A DNA stretch of 64,000 nucleotides from Ampullaceana balthica (lineage: Eukaryota > Mollusca > Gastropoda > Lymnaeidae), in assembly GCA_944989445.1 (NCBI GenBank), contig CALYLW010000684.1, forward strand, positions 314,316 to 378,315, given 5' to 3'. Below are positions 1 through 10,959 of this stretch, in pieces. A model generated the notes under the pieces. It saw only the letters and a list, made by a program, of their open reading frames with translations. It was not told where the DNA came from and did not search any database. Made by a program: the position numbers and the translations under genes. Position 1 is the stretch's first letter. Each line of letters starts with the position of its first letter.

Positions 1-78
1 TTTCAACCTCTTTAATGTCATCGAATGCACGAATGCTCTCACCACCCGCAACACCTCCTCCTATGAGGCCGAAAAGAA
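1..78 (-). CDS. Claudin-like gene, coding exon 4 (partial at window edge)
   Basis: The acceptor TTTTCTTTCAG ends at 79. The exon reads VLFGLIGGGVAGGESIRAF and on to the window edge. It completes TM3 with a glycine-rich helix and starts the second extracellular loop. The remaining coding sequence lies outside the window. Confidence 0.7.
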
Positions 79-3000
79 CTGAAAGAAAACACAAATACAC
101 TAATAACAAATGCATTATATTTAACTATGAGAATTATTGTGCATTATTTTGTTGTTTGACTCAATAGTTAGATTTTGTGTTATTGTATCGTTTCATTCGA
201 ACTTTTCCTTAAATTTATTAATCAAGTCAGATATTAAATGAATCTCAAACTCCTTCGTTAAGTAAGCACCGTTGTTGGTCAAATGTGCTCTGCAACAGTG
301 CTTCTCAAACGTTTTAGTATTGCGGACCGGCAGGAATTGTTTCAATGCCAACAGGAACCAGTGAACTATTTTCCTTATACTGACGTGGTAACGAAATGTC
401 CTTTCTTGATAACTTCTGCGGACCGGCATCGGATTGCCCACGGACCGGCACCGGTCCGCGGACCACCACTTTGATAAGCACTGCTCTACAATATGTAATT
501 CCAATGAATATATTTCACTACGATGTTAATGTTTTTCTGAAATGATCGATTTACCGGTTGTTGAAAGTATCTTTAATGAACTCTCATGTTAATTATCAAT
601 ACTAGATGAATATCGCAACAGTCACACACGGTCTTAGATTCTGGTTAATTCTGGCTATAGATTTCTTTTGAATTAAGTTTAAATCAATATGGATGTCATG
701 ATATTCCCTTTTGTGTGAATTGAACCAATATGAATTACACGTAGGCTATAAGAGTGGATGACTGATATGATTGATTTAAACAGAAACTTTGAATAACTTA
801 CGTCATTTCAACAGTGTAGTTTTTTTTTAAAGAAATAATTTTGTTTGATTGTAAATTATCAAAAAGTGACGTATTGATTTTCTTTGAAATTGCATTATTT
901 AATGTCTTCTACTTATCAATTCGCATCCGTACATGAACACAGTAAAACAGAATCACTATTACATACCTGACACTCCAGCCACCACTAAAGTGATGAATCC
1001 CAACTGTTTGGTCACTTTTCTGCAGATGGCCAGTGTAGTCAATGCGATGGTAATGAACTCTCCTATGAGAGATATGGACATCATGGCTTTACTGGCATTC
1101 AACCAAGCTGATGGCGTCAACCAAATGAGAAATAGAGAAATGAAAATGTGAAATCAAATAATAATGACTCAAGAAATTCCTTTCACAATTATTTGAATCG
1201 AATGGCTAAAAGTAATTTTTATTTTTCTTGCCTCACGACTTACCATATAAATCTTCTCGGAGTCTCCCGGTGTCAAATTAACGGGAATATACAGAAGTTT
1301 ACATTTTGGTGTAACCTGATTCAGTCCGAACCTAACGCAACCCCTAGTGTCGCATCTGATGCTCAAAGAACATTGATAAGGTCAATGCATTGTTGGAATG
1401 TGCCCAATGAGGAGTGATAGAAATTGGCATTATAGCATAACATTTTTTAATTAAAGCTAATTTGTTCCATTTTTTGTTCCCGTTTTCTTAGTGTAGTTAT
1501 GCAAAACTGCAAAGTAGTTATATTTTAAATCGTTAATTAACTGAATAGTTGTGTGGTTGTCTTTGAAAGTTTACGTCTGTTCCCGTTCATCAATTTAATT
1601 TTATACTTAAGCATCAGGGATGTTAGTAGCTTAAAATTGAATTTATTATTATTCATGCAATTCATGAGACATCCATACACATAATGCCAATAAAATTGTG
1701 ATATCTATTGAATTGTGAGCATTAGCGCACATTTTAATTTCTTGCATTTCATGCATTACAAGATTTATGTCCCTATTTTAGTAACATTCTGTTTTGTTGC
1801 TTATGTATATAACACAGTTAATATCGATATACAGATCATAATTATAGTTTTTGACGGAACTACCGTTTTCTATAAACACTAATATATTTTTTTCGTTTGG
1901 GTTTCATTCGACTTAAGCAAAACTACAAAAATTTTAATCACATACAAATGTGACCTACCCTTGCTTTTGCCGTGTAACTCAATGACAGTACTTGTAGAGA
2001 GACATTGGTCGTTTTCACAGTACTCCCATAGACCAACAGTCGCTTCAAATGGTTTACCATCTTTTTTATAAACGGCATTTCCGGAGGCAAGCCTGTTGGT
2101 GCCGAATGCTATTAATGCTAAAATGAAACCTGGGGAGATATTAATTATTGATGAACAATATTTTCTTTTGCTTCTTTATCTTTTAAACTCCATTATTTTT
2201 TTTCCAATTATTATATCAGTACTCTTGATGATGATGATGACGACTCTTGTTTTTATTCCATTAATTTCCAGTTCAAAAGTTCTCTACGGTCTTTAATTGC
2301 CTCTTATTGGTTGGACTCGTTTGAAGTAATACAAGATACTAAAGCAACGGCCGCCAAACCTCTGCTCTTGACTTCTTATAGCTCTTCTCTGTTCAAATAG
2401 CGGCTCGCTCCTCTAACTCCGCGTTCTAAAACAGCGGTCTGTATTAGCACGTCTCTTTGTTCCATGAACAGAGGCGCACCAATGACAGTAACAACGACTT
2501 AGCATCGGGGCAGTTGCCAAGGGCACCGAGGGCCAATACTTAAATTTATTCAAATTTAGCATTTTCCTACCTATTTTTTTAAATTTGTCAAGGGCGCAGA
2601 AACGCTTCTGTCCATGAAATGGGTTTGCAATAATTATAAAAAAAAAGAAAAAGAAAAAGATTGCATTGAACTGAGTAAAATTCCAGCATCTGATATCTAA
2701 AGGAGGAAAAATATGAGTGGTAAAAATTCAGAAGACGGGGTTCTTTCTATCTTTAGAGCAAGAAGTATACGATAAATGTTTTTATCCATGGATGGAATTA
2801 TATTCATGAATGTGGTGTTTGCACTGACAACCTGATTGATTGGCCACACCCACCCTCTCCTTTCCTATATAAGCTTTTGCTATTCTCTCCTTACTATATC
2901 TCTATTGGACTAACTGGACTTCACCGCAGCTAAGTTTTTTTTCTTTCGTTATATTCGTTTTATTTGTGTACTAAACGTTCGCTGTTGTGTTACGTCCTGT

Positions 3001-6000
3001 CAGGCTAACTAATACCCTGTTTATATGTTATAAATTTACTAATTTAAAAGCCTGGTTGCAGTCTAACCCCAATTATTTTATTAACTTTCTTGTGGCCTTT
3101 AGAAAATATCTTGCATATTTATAAATGTGTATTTATGGGTATATCATTTTATGCGGCCTCTTTTATTACTGCTCACATAAAAAGGGCATGCAATGGTAAA
3201 AATGTTCCCCACCTTTACTTCGTTTGAAATACAATTTTACCGGTATTTATTCGTGTTTATTAATTTATAACAACCATTACATGATTGACTTAAGGGGCCG
3301 TCCATAAATGACGTCACAGGATTTTGGCTGAATTGTCACCCCTCCCCTCTCGTCACACGATGCCGCAAAAACTTAGACCCCTTCTTCAATATGACGTCAC
3401 AAAGCTCCCCCAACCATAAAAGCCGTATTTTCTATTTGAAAATGAGCATGTTTCATCCCAATCAATTTTGTTGTCATTTACATATGAAGACCTCAAGGGA
3501 AGAAACGGCTAAGTGACATTTTAATTTTTTTTTAGTTATCCCATGTATCTGATAGAGGAACAAAAATAGAATCCTCTGAATGAAATTTTATGAAAACATT
3601 ATTTGTCTGACCCTATAACAAATTCAAATCTATTTAGGTAATTTATAAGAAATATGGATATTTTTGAACTTTAAAGCTTGAATATCTCAAAAGTACAAAA
3701 ATGTGACATAGCCGTTTCCTCCCTTGAGCTCTTCATATGTATTTAGTGTAGCGCTGCACTCTAGTATCGTAACACGTGTGAAGCCATGTAAAACGTCATT
3801 AAATAAAGTCTCGGTAATCATTTATTCAAGAGGAACTTTTATTTAAAGTTGCGCGTTTTGATGTGACGTCAAATGTGTGACTCCACTCTTCCCCCCCCCC
3901 TCCCCCAGGTGCATGACCTCATTTATGAACGGCCCCAAAAAGGACGGCAAAATTGGAGACCGCCCCGGGCGGCTAAAGTTCTAGCTACTCCATTGCACAT
4001 ACGGTTAGGGTTAAAATAATTCAAATGTTTATATAATTAAAAATCAAATAAAAATATTTTTTTTTACAATAAATCACAAAGGAATTTTTCATTGCTAGTG
4101 GGGTTGTGGCCTATTAATGCGGCTCTCAACAATTTTTTATTTTTAAAAATGGCTCTCAGTTACTACAGGTTTTGCTACCCCTGTTCTAAAGCTTTACCAC
4201 ACGTGTCTTAATAAGCATACAGACTATGATAGTAAATAAACAACCCCGTAAAAACAAAGTTTATTACTATAAATGACTTATATATGAGAGATAACTAAAA
4301 GTATTGATTATGTTCCAACGCGACAAACATTAACAGCCTGAAACTGAGTCAATTCCACCTGGTTAAAACACGAGATGTGTTCACCGATAGCTGGCGTGAA
4401 GTCAAGTGACCCGTAAATGTAAACAATAGCGACCGCTACATATAGTTTATATAGATAAACTAAAAATGTATTAACTTAATTACGGTACATTCGATCGATT
4501 TGAAATTTTGATACGATGCATTGTTAGGTGACACGAGTCCGTGTGCCAAATTTCAGCTTGATGCCTTCACGGGAAGTGGGTCATTTTTTACTTTTGTTTT
4601 TCCGCCCGACGACGAACGACAGAGAGAGACGGCGGTGAAGTTAATATAAGGGATTTAAAATAAAACAACCCCGTAATAAAACAAACCTGTAATAAAACAA
4701 CCCCGTAAAAACAAAGTTTTTGACTATAAATCCCTTATATATGAGACATAACTAAAAGTATTGATTATGTTCAAACGCGAAAAAGATTTACAGACTGAAA
4801 CCGAAATTATCTCCCCTGGCTTTAAAACTTGAGGAAGGGGGATGGGGTGTGGACATGGACGGGTGGCGTCAACGCGTTAACTCAACTCCCGGTATAAACC
4901 ACCCGGTTAAAATACGAGATGTGTTCACGGATGGATGGCGTGAAGTTAAGTGACCCGTAAAATGTAAACAATAGCGATCGCTACATATGGTATATAAGGA
5001 TAAACTAAAAATGCATTAATTTAATTACGGTAAGTTCGATCGATCTGAAAGTTTGATACGATGCATTGTTAGGTGAGTCGGGTCCGTGTGCCCAATTTCA
5101 GCTCGATCGGATCACTGGAAGTGGGTCATTTTTGACTTTTGTTTTTCCGCCCGCCCAAGACAGACAGACAGAGAGAGACGGCGGTGAAGTTAATAAAAGG
5201 GATTTTTAAAAAACACAAAGTTTTTGACTATAAATCCCTTATAAATGAGACATAAATCGTGAATGTTCATTCTCTTTTGGGTCGAGCCGTTAGGCTCTTA
5301 GGACCCGGTTCATTTTATCGCATGCGAGCCTCATCAAGCGGGCATCGCCGTAGAGGTACTCCTCTGCAGGTACCGTTACTTCTCCTTCCAATTCCCCGCA
5401 CAGCTCGGGGCACTCTTCGAGTACGTGGGCCACCGTATCCTCCGGGTGGCCACACAGCCGACAGGCCATTTCCCTTCTAGTGTTAAACGTGTACATAACT
5501 AAAAGTATTGATTATGTTCAAACGCGACAAATATTTACAGACTGAATCTGTCTTAATTCCCCTTTGCTTTTAACCCTGGGGGTGGGGGGGAGGGGAAAGG
5601 TCTTGTCACCGATCGCTGGACCGAGCTCAGCATGACACGTAAAATGTAAACAGAAGCACGCCGGTACACCTGATTAAAACACGAGATGTGTTCACCGATG
5701 GCCCGTCTTGAAGTCAATTGACCCGTAAAATGTAAACAATAGCGACCGCTACATATAGTTTATATAGATAAACAAAAAATGCATTAATTTAATAACTGTA
5801 CGTTCGATCGATCTGACATTTTGATTCGATACATTGTTAGGTGACACGGGTCCGTGTGTCAAATTTCAGCTTGATGCCTTCACGGGAAGTGGGTCATTTG
5901 TGACTTTTGTTTTTCCGCCCAACGACGAACCACAGAGAGAGACGGCGGTGAAGTTAATATAAGGGATTTAAAAACAAAGTTTGTGACTATAAATCCCTTA

Positions 6001-7890
6001 TATATGAGATATAACTAAAAGTATTGATTATGTTCAAACGCGACAAACATTTACAGAGTGAAACCGAAATTATCTCCCCTGGCTTTAAAACTGGGGGAAG
6101 GGGGAGGGGGTTTGGACATGGACGGGTGGCGTCATTGCGTTAACTCAACTCAGGTGGATTACCTGGTTAAAACACGAGGTGTCTTCACCGGTGGCTGGCG
6201 TGAAGTCAAGTGACCCGTAAAATGTAAACAATAGCGACCGCTACTCATAGTTTATATAGATAAACTAAAAATGCTTTAATTTAATAACTGTACGTTCGAT
6301 CGATCTGAAATTTTGATACGATGCATTGTTAGGAGACAAGGGTCTTTGTGCCAAATTTCAGCTCGATGGCTTCACGGGAAGTGGGTCATTTTTTACTTTT
6401 GTTTTTCCGCACGACGACGAACGACAGAGAGACGGCGGTGAAGTTAATATAAGGGATTTAAAAACCGTTGAATGGCCTATCCCACTCCCTCTTTGTTTGC
6501 TGTGTAAACTGCTGAGATGTATACATTATATTTTAGGAAAATTTAACTTTGCGGCAGATCTTTTACATCAACTTAACTCTGTCAAAATATAATCTTACTA
6601 ACAAAACAGCTTTTGCCAATGTTTTAAACTGTAAATTTCATTTCAATTTTTATAGTTAGCTTAATCCACACATCCTATATATATTTGTAGTAGGCTATAT
6701 GTATTTAACAACAGCTGGTAGTCCTTCTAAAGTTCTGTTGCTTTTACAATTGAAAATTTAATTGTGTGTGTCTTCTCATATCCTCTATCATAATGATAAG
6801 GGGAATTACCAATTAAAGCTATTATCCTTCTAATAAGCCTAATATATTTTTTAAAATTACTTAGACAAGTCTAAATACACATTATGTCAGAGCTCTTTTA
6901 GCTCCACCTAATTATTTTTTAAAAAAAATATTTTAATAAAATTCTAAACTTTCTAATTTATATAATCGTCTTTTTGTTCTAAGTAGAACTGTCTTGTTTA
7001 CTTTGACTTGATTGTGCATAGTGTTTCTGCAGCGTTAAATTAACTTTTTGTTTTTCCTCATTCATAAAAATATTTTTTTTAAAAAGGAAAAAAATCTTAA
7101 ACATATTACGCTAGGTGACCGTCCATAAATGATGTCACGCGATTTTGGTCGATTTGTCACCCCCCCCCGTCACACTTTGTTACAAAAACTTAGCCCCCCT
7201 CCATTATGTCGTCACTAAGCTTTGCCCCCACCCCAATAAAAGCCGTATTTTATTTGAAAATTAGCATGTTACAAATTAATTTAAAAGTATGTATATAATG
7301 TAATCTGCAATTTATTATAGTAACATGTAAAACGTCATTAAATAAAGTGTAATCAATCAAATATTTAAAGTTGCAGGTTGGTTTTGATGTGACGTCATAG
7401 TTCTTAAACACCCCCACTCCCCCTCGTTACACATTGTGACAAATGTGTGACCCCTTCAACCCCCCCCTTTTTTTTTGTTTTGAAAAAAAAGTGCGTGACG
7501 TCATTTATGGACGGCCCCTAGACAGAATTGGAATGCGATAAAGCTATCAAATAAAATACAAGAAACATAAAGTTATTGTGTGATAAAGATATTAAAGCTT
7601 TATTAATTGACACTAGGTATTTATTTTTATTTTTTATCACACAATTAGTTTGTGTATTTTGTATTTTGCTACTATGCTAGATGAATTAAACGTCGAAATT
7701 CGTTATTAGTCGTGTCTTCTGGGATATATAAAACGATGGAGAGGCTTTTTAGACACGTGGTCAGTGGCATTGGTAGCAGTAGACACAATAGCACTCTCCG
7801 TTGAACAAATTAAAGTGATGGACACCACTTACCAATTATATGAATAATAATTGTAATTTTCCATAGCAGCGTCGTATCTCTGAGAGACAT
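1..7890 (-). CDS. Claudin/PMP22-like tetraspan membrane protein, 4 exons, 3'-incomplete
   Basis: Multi-exon gene reading leftward, with coding exons 7890-7833, 2129-1959, 1107-967 and 78-1 (continuing off the window). All junctions are GT-AG and the phases agree (each exon leaves one base of a codon), giving about 149 residues so far. Visible order: short N-terminus, TM1 (about residues 11-28), an extracellular loop with the claudin signature GLW (52-54) followed by C57 and C62, TM2 (about 80-100) and TM3 (about 108-130). TM4 and the tail would lie to the left. Family knowledge: claudin/PMP22/EMP proteins are four-pass plasma-membrane proteins of cell junctions or channel subunits, and the W-C-C loop is their hallmark. 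Which subfamily this is cannot be decided. Intron 1 is about 5.7 kb and full of repeats. Two first-exon paralogs lie at 41.4 and 50.6 kb. Confidence 0.75.
79..966 (-). other. Intron 3 of the claudin-like gene
   Basis: AT-rich, without a supportable internal gene. A GC-richer stretch (about 300-475) with short repeated GGACCGGCA blocks looks like an old repeat fragment. Confidence 0.5.
967..1107 (-). CDS. Claudin-like gene, coding exon 3 (TM2 and start of TM3)
   Basis: 141 nt with acceptor ...GCCATCAG (1109-1108) after a pyrimidine-rich stretch, and donor GTATGT (966 downwards). It encodes WLNASKAMMSISLIGEF and a following hydrophobic helix, a short basic turn (CRKVTKQ), then LGFITLVVAGVS, which begins TM3. 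The W/A/K start of TM2 resembles the position in claudin-family proteins where the second helix begins. Confidence 0.75.
1108..1958 (-). other. Intron 2 of the claudin-like gene
   Basis: AT-rich noncoding sequence. Nothing recognisable beyond the splice sites at its ends. Confidence 0.5.
1959..2129 (-). CDS. Claudin-like gene, coding exon 2 (first extracellular loop)
   Basis: 171 nt between a CCCCAG acceptor (2131-2130) and a GTAGGT donor (1958). It encodes the end of TM1 (FILALIAFGTNRLAS) and the loop with GLWEYCENDQC, the claudin GLW-C-C motif. The exon is open in only one frame and keeps phase with exons 1 and 3. This is the strongest single piece of evidence for the family. Confidence 0.8.
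2130..3293 (-). other. Left part of intron 1, no recognised element
   Basis: Unique-looking AT-rich sequence with a CT-rich segment (2840-2960) and an A-rich tract (2635-2660). I see no exon or transposon end here. Confidence 0.4.
3294..3936. mobile_element. MITE, family 1 (GGGGCCGTCCATAAATGACG ends), copy 1
   Basis: Ends are inverted: GGGGCCGTCCATAAATGACG at 3294 and the complementary ...ATTTATGAACGGCCCC ending at 3936. Subterminal C-rich and GTCACA stretches are also mirrored. The interior matches copy 2 (7114-7518) except for a nested insertion at 3480-3740. No coding capacity, so it is a non-autonomous DNA element. The superfamily is not assigned: the left flank is TTAA, but no clean target duplication is visible. 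Confidence 0.7.
3480..3740. mobile_element. MITE nested inside the family-1 MITE
   Basis: A 261-bp palindromic element starting ACATATGAAGA and ending TCTTCATATGT, with inverted arms of about 43 bp differing at only about four positions. It is flanked by ATTT on both sides (3476-3479 and 3741-3744), a probable 4-bp target duplication. Copy 2 of the host MITE lacks it, which supports insertion. Confidence 0.65.
4225..6463. repeat. R1 repeat array, four head-to-tail ~450-bp units
   Basis: Units start near 4252, 4713, 5222 and 5980 and end at about 4660, 5205, 5970 and 6463. Each opens with ACTATAAATCCCTTATATATG and closes with GAAGTTAATATAAGGGATTTA, so unit ends are imperfect inverted repeats of each other. 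Shared internal blocks include the CGCGACAAACATTTACAG region, GACCCGTAAAATGTAAACAA, CGATCGATCTGAAA, TTTCAGCTCGAT, GAAGTGGGTCATTTTT and a GACAGACAGAGAGA tract. No ORF. Reverse copies lie at 43985 and 58490, and a diverged subfamily (R2) elsewhere. The GACAGACAG tract next to a TATAAG end recalls Helitron/Helentron-type non-autonomous elements, but that is inference. Confidence 0.75.
5255..5492 (-). pseudogene. LINE 3' fragment (C-terminal zinc-finger region) inside an R1 unit
   Basis: The minus strand reads CRLCGHPEDTVAHVLEECPE, a CxxC...HxxxxC finger typical of the C-terminus of non-LTR retrotransposon polyproteins. It is much more GC-rich than its surroundings. The R1 unit is interrupted exactly here, with ACATA on both sides (5250-5254 and 5493-5497), consistent with a target-site duplication. 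Only the last ~65 residues remain. Confidence 0.65.
6464..7113 (-). other. Intron 1 sequence between R1 array and MITE copy 2
   Basis: AT-rich with several A/T homopolymers. No element or coding sequence recognised. Confidence 0.4.
7114..7518. mobile_element. MITE, family 1, copy 2
   Basis: Left end GGTGACCGTCCATAAATGA, right end complementary to GGGGCCGTCCATAAATGACG, with TA on both sides. The internal block ACATGTAAAACGTCATTAAATAAAG is shared with copy 1. No coding capacity. Confidence 0.7.
7833..7890 (-). CDS. Claudin-like gene, coding exon 1
   Basis: 58 nt: ATG at 7890-7888, 19 codons plus one base, then a consensus GTAAGT donor at 7832. It encodes MSLRDTTLLWKITIIIHIIG, the start of TM1. 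I chose this start because the same 58-nt exon with the same donor phase recurs at 41399 and 50571. An AG preceded by a T-rich run ends nine bases before the ATG, so a 5'UTR intron is possible. Confidence 0.7.
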
Positions 7891-8140
7891 GTCCTGGCTA
7901 AAATAAGTTTAAAATATGGCTGGGACAACTCTATTTGAATGCAACCTCGTTTTCAGCGCAAGACAAACTGTAGTTGTCGAGCCAATACCCTGCCCCCCTC
8001 CGCACCCCCACCGCCCCACCCCCCACACACACGAGGTCTATTGCAATTTTTACACGCTATCTTACGAGAAACGGAAAAACCTGTCAGCAAAGGGAAAACC
8101 ATTTAGCAACAGAACACACCTAACAATGACATCGTAACAC
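7891..8140 (-). promoter_or_regulatory. Conserved 5' flank of the claudin-like gene
   Basis: The ~250 bases upstream of the ATG match, in the same order, the flank of the paralogous exon at 41180-41398. Shared pieces include TTTCCCTTTGCTGA, TTTCCGTTTCTCGTAAGATAGCG, a GT/GGGG-rich stretch, CTCGACAAC and TTGTCTTGC. The duplication therefore took the promoter/5'UTR with it. No TATA box can be assigned. A minus-strand TTATTTTAG just before the ATG looks like a splice acceptor. Confidence 0.45.
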
Positions 8141-9039
8141 TAAATAAAATCTAGCTATAATATTTGTTTAACTTATTGTGCATACTAGTTACGTTTAAAC
8201 AAATATCAAAAAGACTAACTTGTGATATGATTCACTACTAGGTGATGATTAAAAATAACGAAAACAGAAAAAAAAAGAGAAACACTAAATTTTTGTTCGT
8301 TTTCTATAGCGACACACCAGTTAGTGAGAGGATTAAAAACTGTTGGCTATATGTTCTTTCTTTTAAAGGGTTTGAAAAAAATATGTAGCTTCTGATCATT
8401 TAAAGAATTATTCTTTAAAAAATGTGACGTTGATAATAGTTTCAAGCCTAGTTTTATTTTGTGTTATAAAGACTACACTATTTTTATTCTGCACATGTCA
8501 ATTGCATATTTTTATCTTTTCTTTATGCACTGGAGTTGAACTTACCCTTGACCTCGAGTCAGTAGAGCCACTGAATGAAGCCAATAGAGGTCCTCAATTT
8601 GCGAAATGGCCGTGTTCAATCAACTTGGTTTAGTTCGTTTCTTTTTAAAGATAGTCTCACGTCTATTAGAAACAAATGTTCAACAAATACATTACAAACT
8701 TTTGCTTAGGAGTTCCTTGCAATAGGTATACTCTCTCTGACCTAGCCTATGAAACACGTATAAGTAGTATAAGTGAGGGGACTACATGGAGAACCCCTCT
8801 CTCCCTACAAGTGCTGGTGACTTGCGTGTGGGCAGATCTAGGCATGTGTGCTACGGTAAACTCGGTGACGCTAGATGCCAAGTTGGCTTTGTCTAAAAAT
8901 CTATGGTCTTTATAATTTAACTGTTGTGATGTTTATAACAAGAAATTAACCAGTTGACACATCAAAAGGTGTTCGACGTTGAAATTTGAAAAAAAATAAT
9001 TAAACTTAGAAAGTAACCAGTACATTAACGCATTTTAAC
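8141..9039. other. Upstream intergenic sequence
   Basis: No confident gene. A minus-strand GGTAAGTT donor-like site at about 8549 follows a short open stretch and could belong to an untranslated first exon of the claudin-like gene. There is nothing else to support this. Confidence 0.25.
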
Positions 9040-9183
9040 AGCAGTAGTTAGGTCAGTAATTGCAATGGTATGGTCAATACCTGCAGTGGTCTGATCAATA
9101 ACTGCAGTGATCTGATCAATAACTGCAGTGGTCTGTTCAATAACTGCAGTGGTCTGTTCAATAACTGCAGTGGTCTTTTCGAT
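9040..9183. repeat. 21-bp minisatellite, about 7 units
   Basis: Tandem units of the type CTGCAGTGGTCTGATCAATAA, progressively diverged towards 9040. The period is a multiple of three, so the minus strand stays open and reads repeated TTAVIEQ/TTAVIDQ heptads after a hydrophobic stretch. There is no splice or homology support for it being coding. Confidence 0.7.
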
Positions 9184-10689
9184 TAGATGAAAAAAGAACC
9201 CTATAGCTGTGATTGTAAAGAATACAAGTCTTAGTGGCACAAGATTAACTGACAATATATAGGGTTGGTCATTTATAAAGCCGAAAAACGTCATAGCTCA
9301 ATGAGTAATGTTCTATTTTTAGATTACATTTTAGCGGAACAATGTTTTGAAGCATAAATACAGTCGAATCACTTTGCTCTCAAAATTGTTAGCATGGTAA
9401 AATTACGAAACTTTTTTTTCCTTTTTCAAGACCAATTTGCTTTCTTAAATTAACGAAGAATTAACAAATAGCTGACAAATTACATCCTTCTCAATATACC
9501 TACATTTACATATTGACTCGTATCTTTTATTAAATTTTTATGAAATCTGTCCTTAAAAAAGATAAATATAGCCCCAATATTTCTATTAATAGCTCACCGC
9601 CATATTATGAAAAGGCCTAACAAACGCTGGTTGATACTTAACCTTGGCTAACAGTTATAAAACACCCACAGCCACGTTGTGCCTCGCTTTACACCGCAAG
9701 ACGATTTTTAAGAAATTCATATAATTACAAAGGATTTTAAAGACATCATAAAAGATATGGGCTACCACCGAGAACAACGCGTCCTGTCAGTATCTGAAAG
9801 AACTCGAACTTACCACAAACGTTGTCCGCCTGTAAGATCGTGCCCCGACACTTTTAAACACCACAATAGTGCAAAGTGCTGCCCATATCTGTCTCAGTTA
9901 AGCTAGAGATGAAATCTGACTAGGAAGTATTGGCAGAGGTTAGCGACCATGGAGCTATTACAGAGACAGATTAAGACTGCACGGGGCCCCTTGATGCAAT
10001 TCAAACCGGGGCCATATCCATCCAGCATACCTTCAAATAAAATGATTGCTAGCAGTTAATAAATAAAAGACTGTAACTTGTAACTAAATAGTCCATTGGT
10101 TAAATTGGTTCCTTGCTCATGCTTTGTCTGTAGGCTACTACGAGATCGACCTTCCCAGCCAAAAAGATTATTCATTAAAAAACCGAAATAACTGTTTGTT
10201 GGTATCCTAAAATTGTGTGTAAAAAGAAATATTAAAAAAAAATTAAAAAAATTTCAACACCCACCACTGAGAATAGATCCCTATATCGCTTGCACCACAA
10301 GCCTACACACTTCTATGCAACCAGGAGAGCTTGACGGAAGAAGTAAATTTTAAAAAATATAAACAATATTCTTTAATATTTTCTCTCATTGAGCCTATCA
10401 AATCAGGTTTATCGATTATTATGACTATCGGGTCCGAATAGCGATCAGATTAATAGATACGATTTGATTAATGTATTTAATTTATGATATTTTCAGGGAT
10501 TCATGCAAACGTTTGTCCACCTTTTTTATAAAATATAATAATTTTGGGGGCCCCTAAATCATCGGGGGACCCTGGCTTTAGCCGGTTCAGCCCCCATAAC
10601 CCTTAATCAGCCACAGAGCAATTATCATAACATTTAATTATTTTTTTGTTCAGGGTAATTTTCCGTATAACCAACAGATCCCAATTCAA
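9184..10689. other. AT-rich sequence without a recognised gene
   Basis: Contains GC-richer islands around 9980-10010 and 10540-10600 (GGGGCCCC-type stretches), possibly old transposon fragments. None could be assigned. Confidence 0.3.
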
Positions 10690-10724
10690 TTCGAGAACCC
10701 CACAATGTCCTTCTGGGTTTTATT

Positions 10725-10863
10725 TTAGAAATGGCAAGTTGTTCGTATTCAGAACCAGTCTCTAAGATTTAGCTGTGGCGCTTTTAGAACTACTGACACA
10801 CCCGACACGACGGTGATAACAAATATGGAAACACCTCTATAAGAACGTACGATGCAATATTAA
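10725..10863 (+). pseudogene. LINE reverse-transcriptase C-terminal fragment
   Basis: Plus-strand translation IQNQSLRFSCGAFRTT followed by DTTVITNMETPL and a stop. It resembles the I/Jockey-type LINE segment just after the reverse transcriptase (the 'QxxxLRLxxGAxRTTP...LexLxxxxPL' stretch). Only ~45 residues survive. Both flanks are unrecognisable. Confidence 0.5.
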
Positions 10864-10959
10864 CAACCGCAGAAAAATGTCGCAGGATGGTCATAGGAAA
10901 ACACTGCTACTAAATGGACACACAAATGGATCGAGCGTGAGACATTAAAAGTTCAGGTA

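Noticed and set aside
933..1151. Plus-strand 72-codon ORF
   Set aside because: It lies opposite claudin-like exon 3. The minus strand has splice sites, matching phase and family motifs; the plus frame has none.
8540..8640. Possible minus-strand coding exon ending in GGTAAGTT
   Set aside because: Short open stretch without family similarity or a matching acceptor. At most an untranslated exon.
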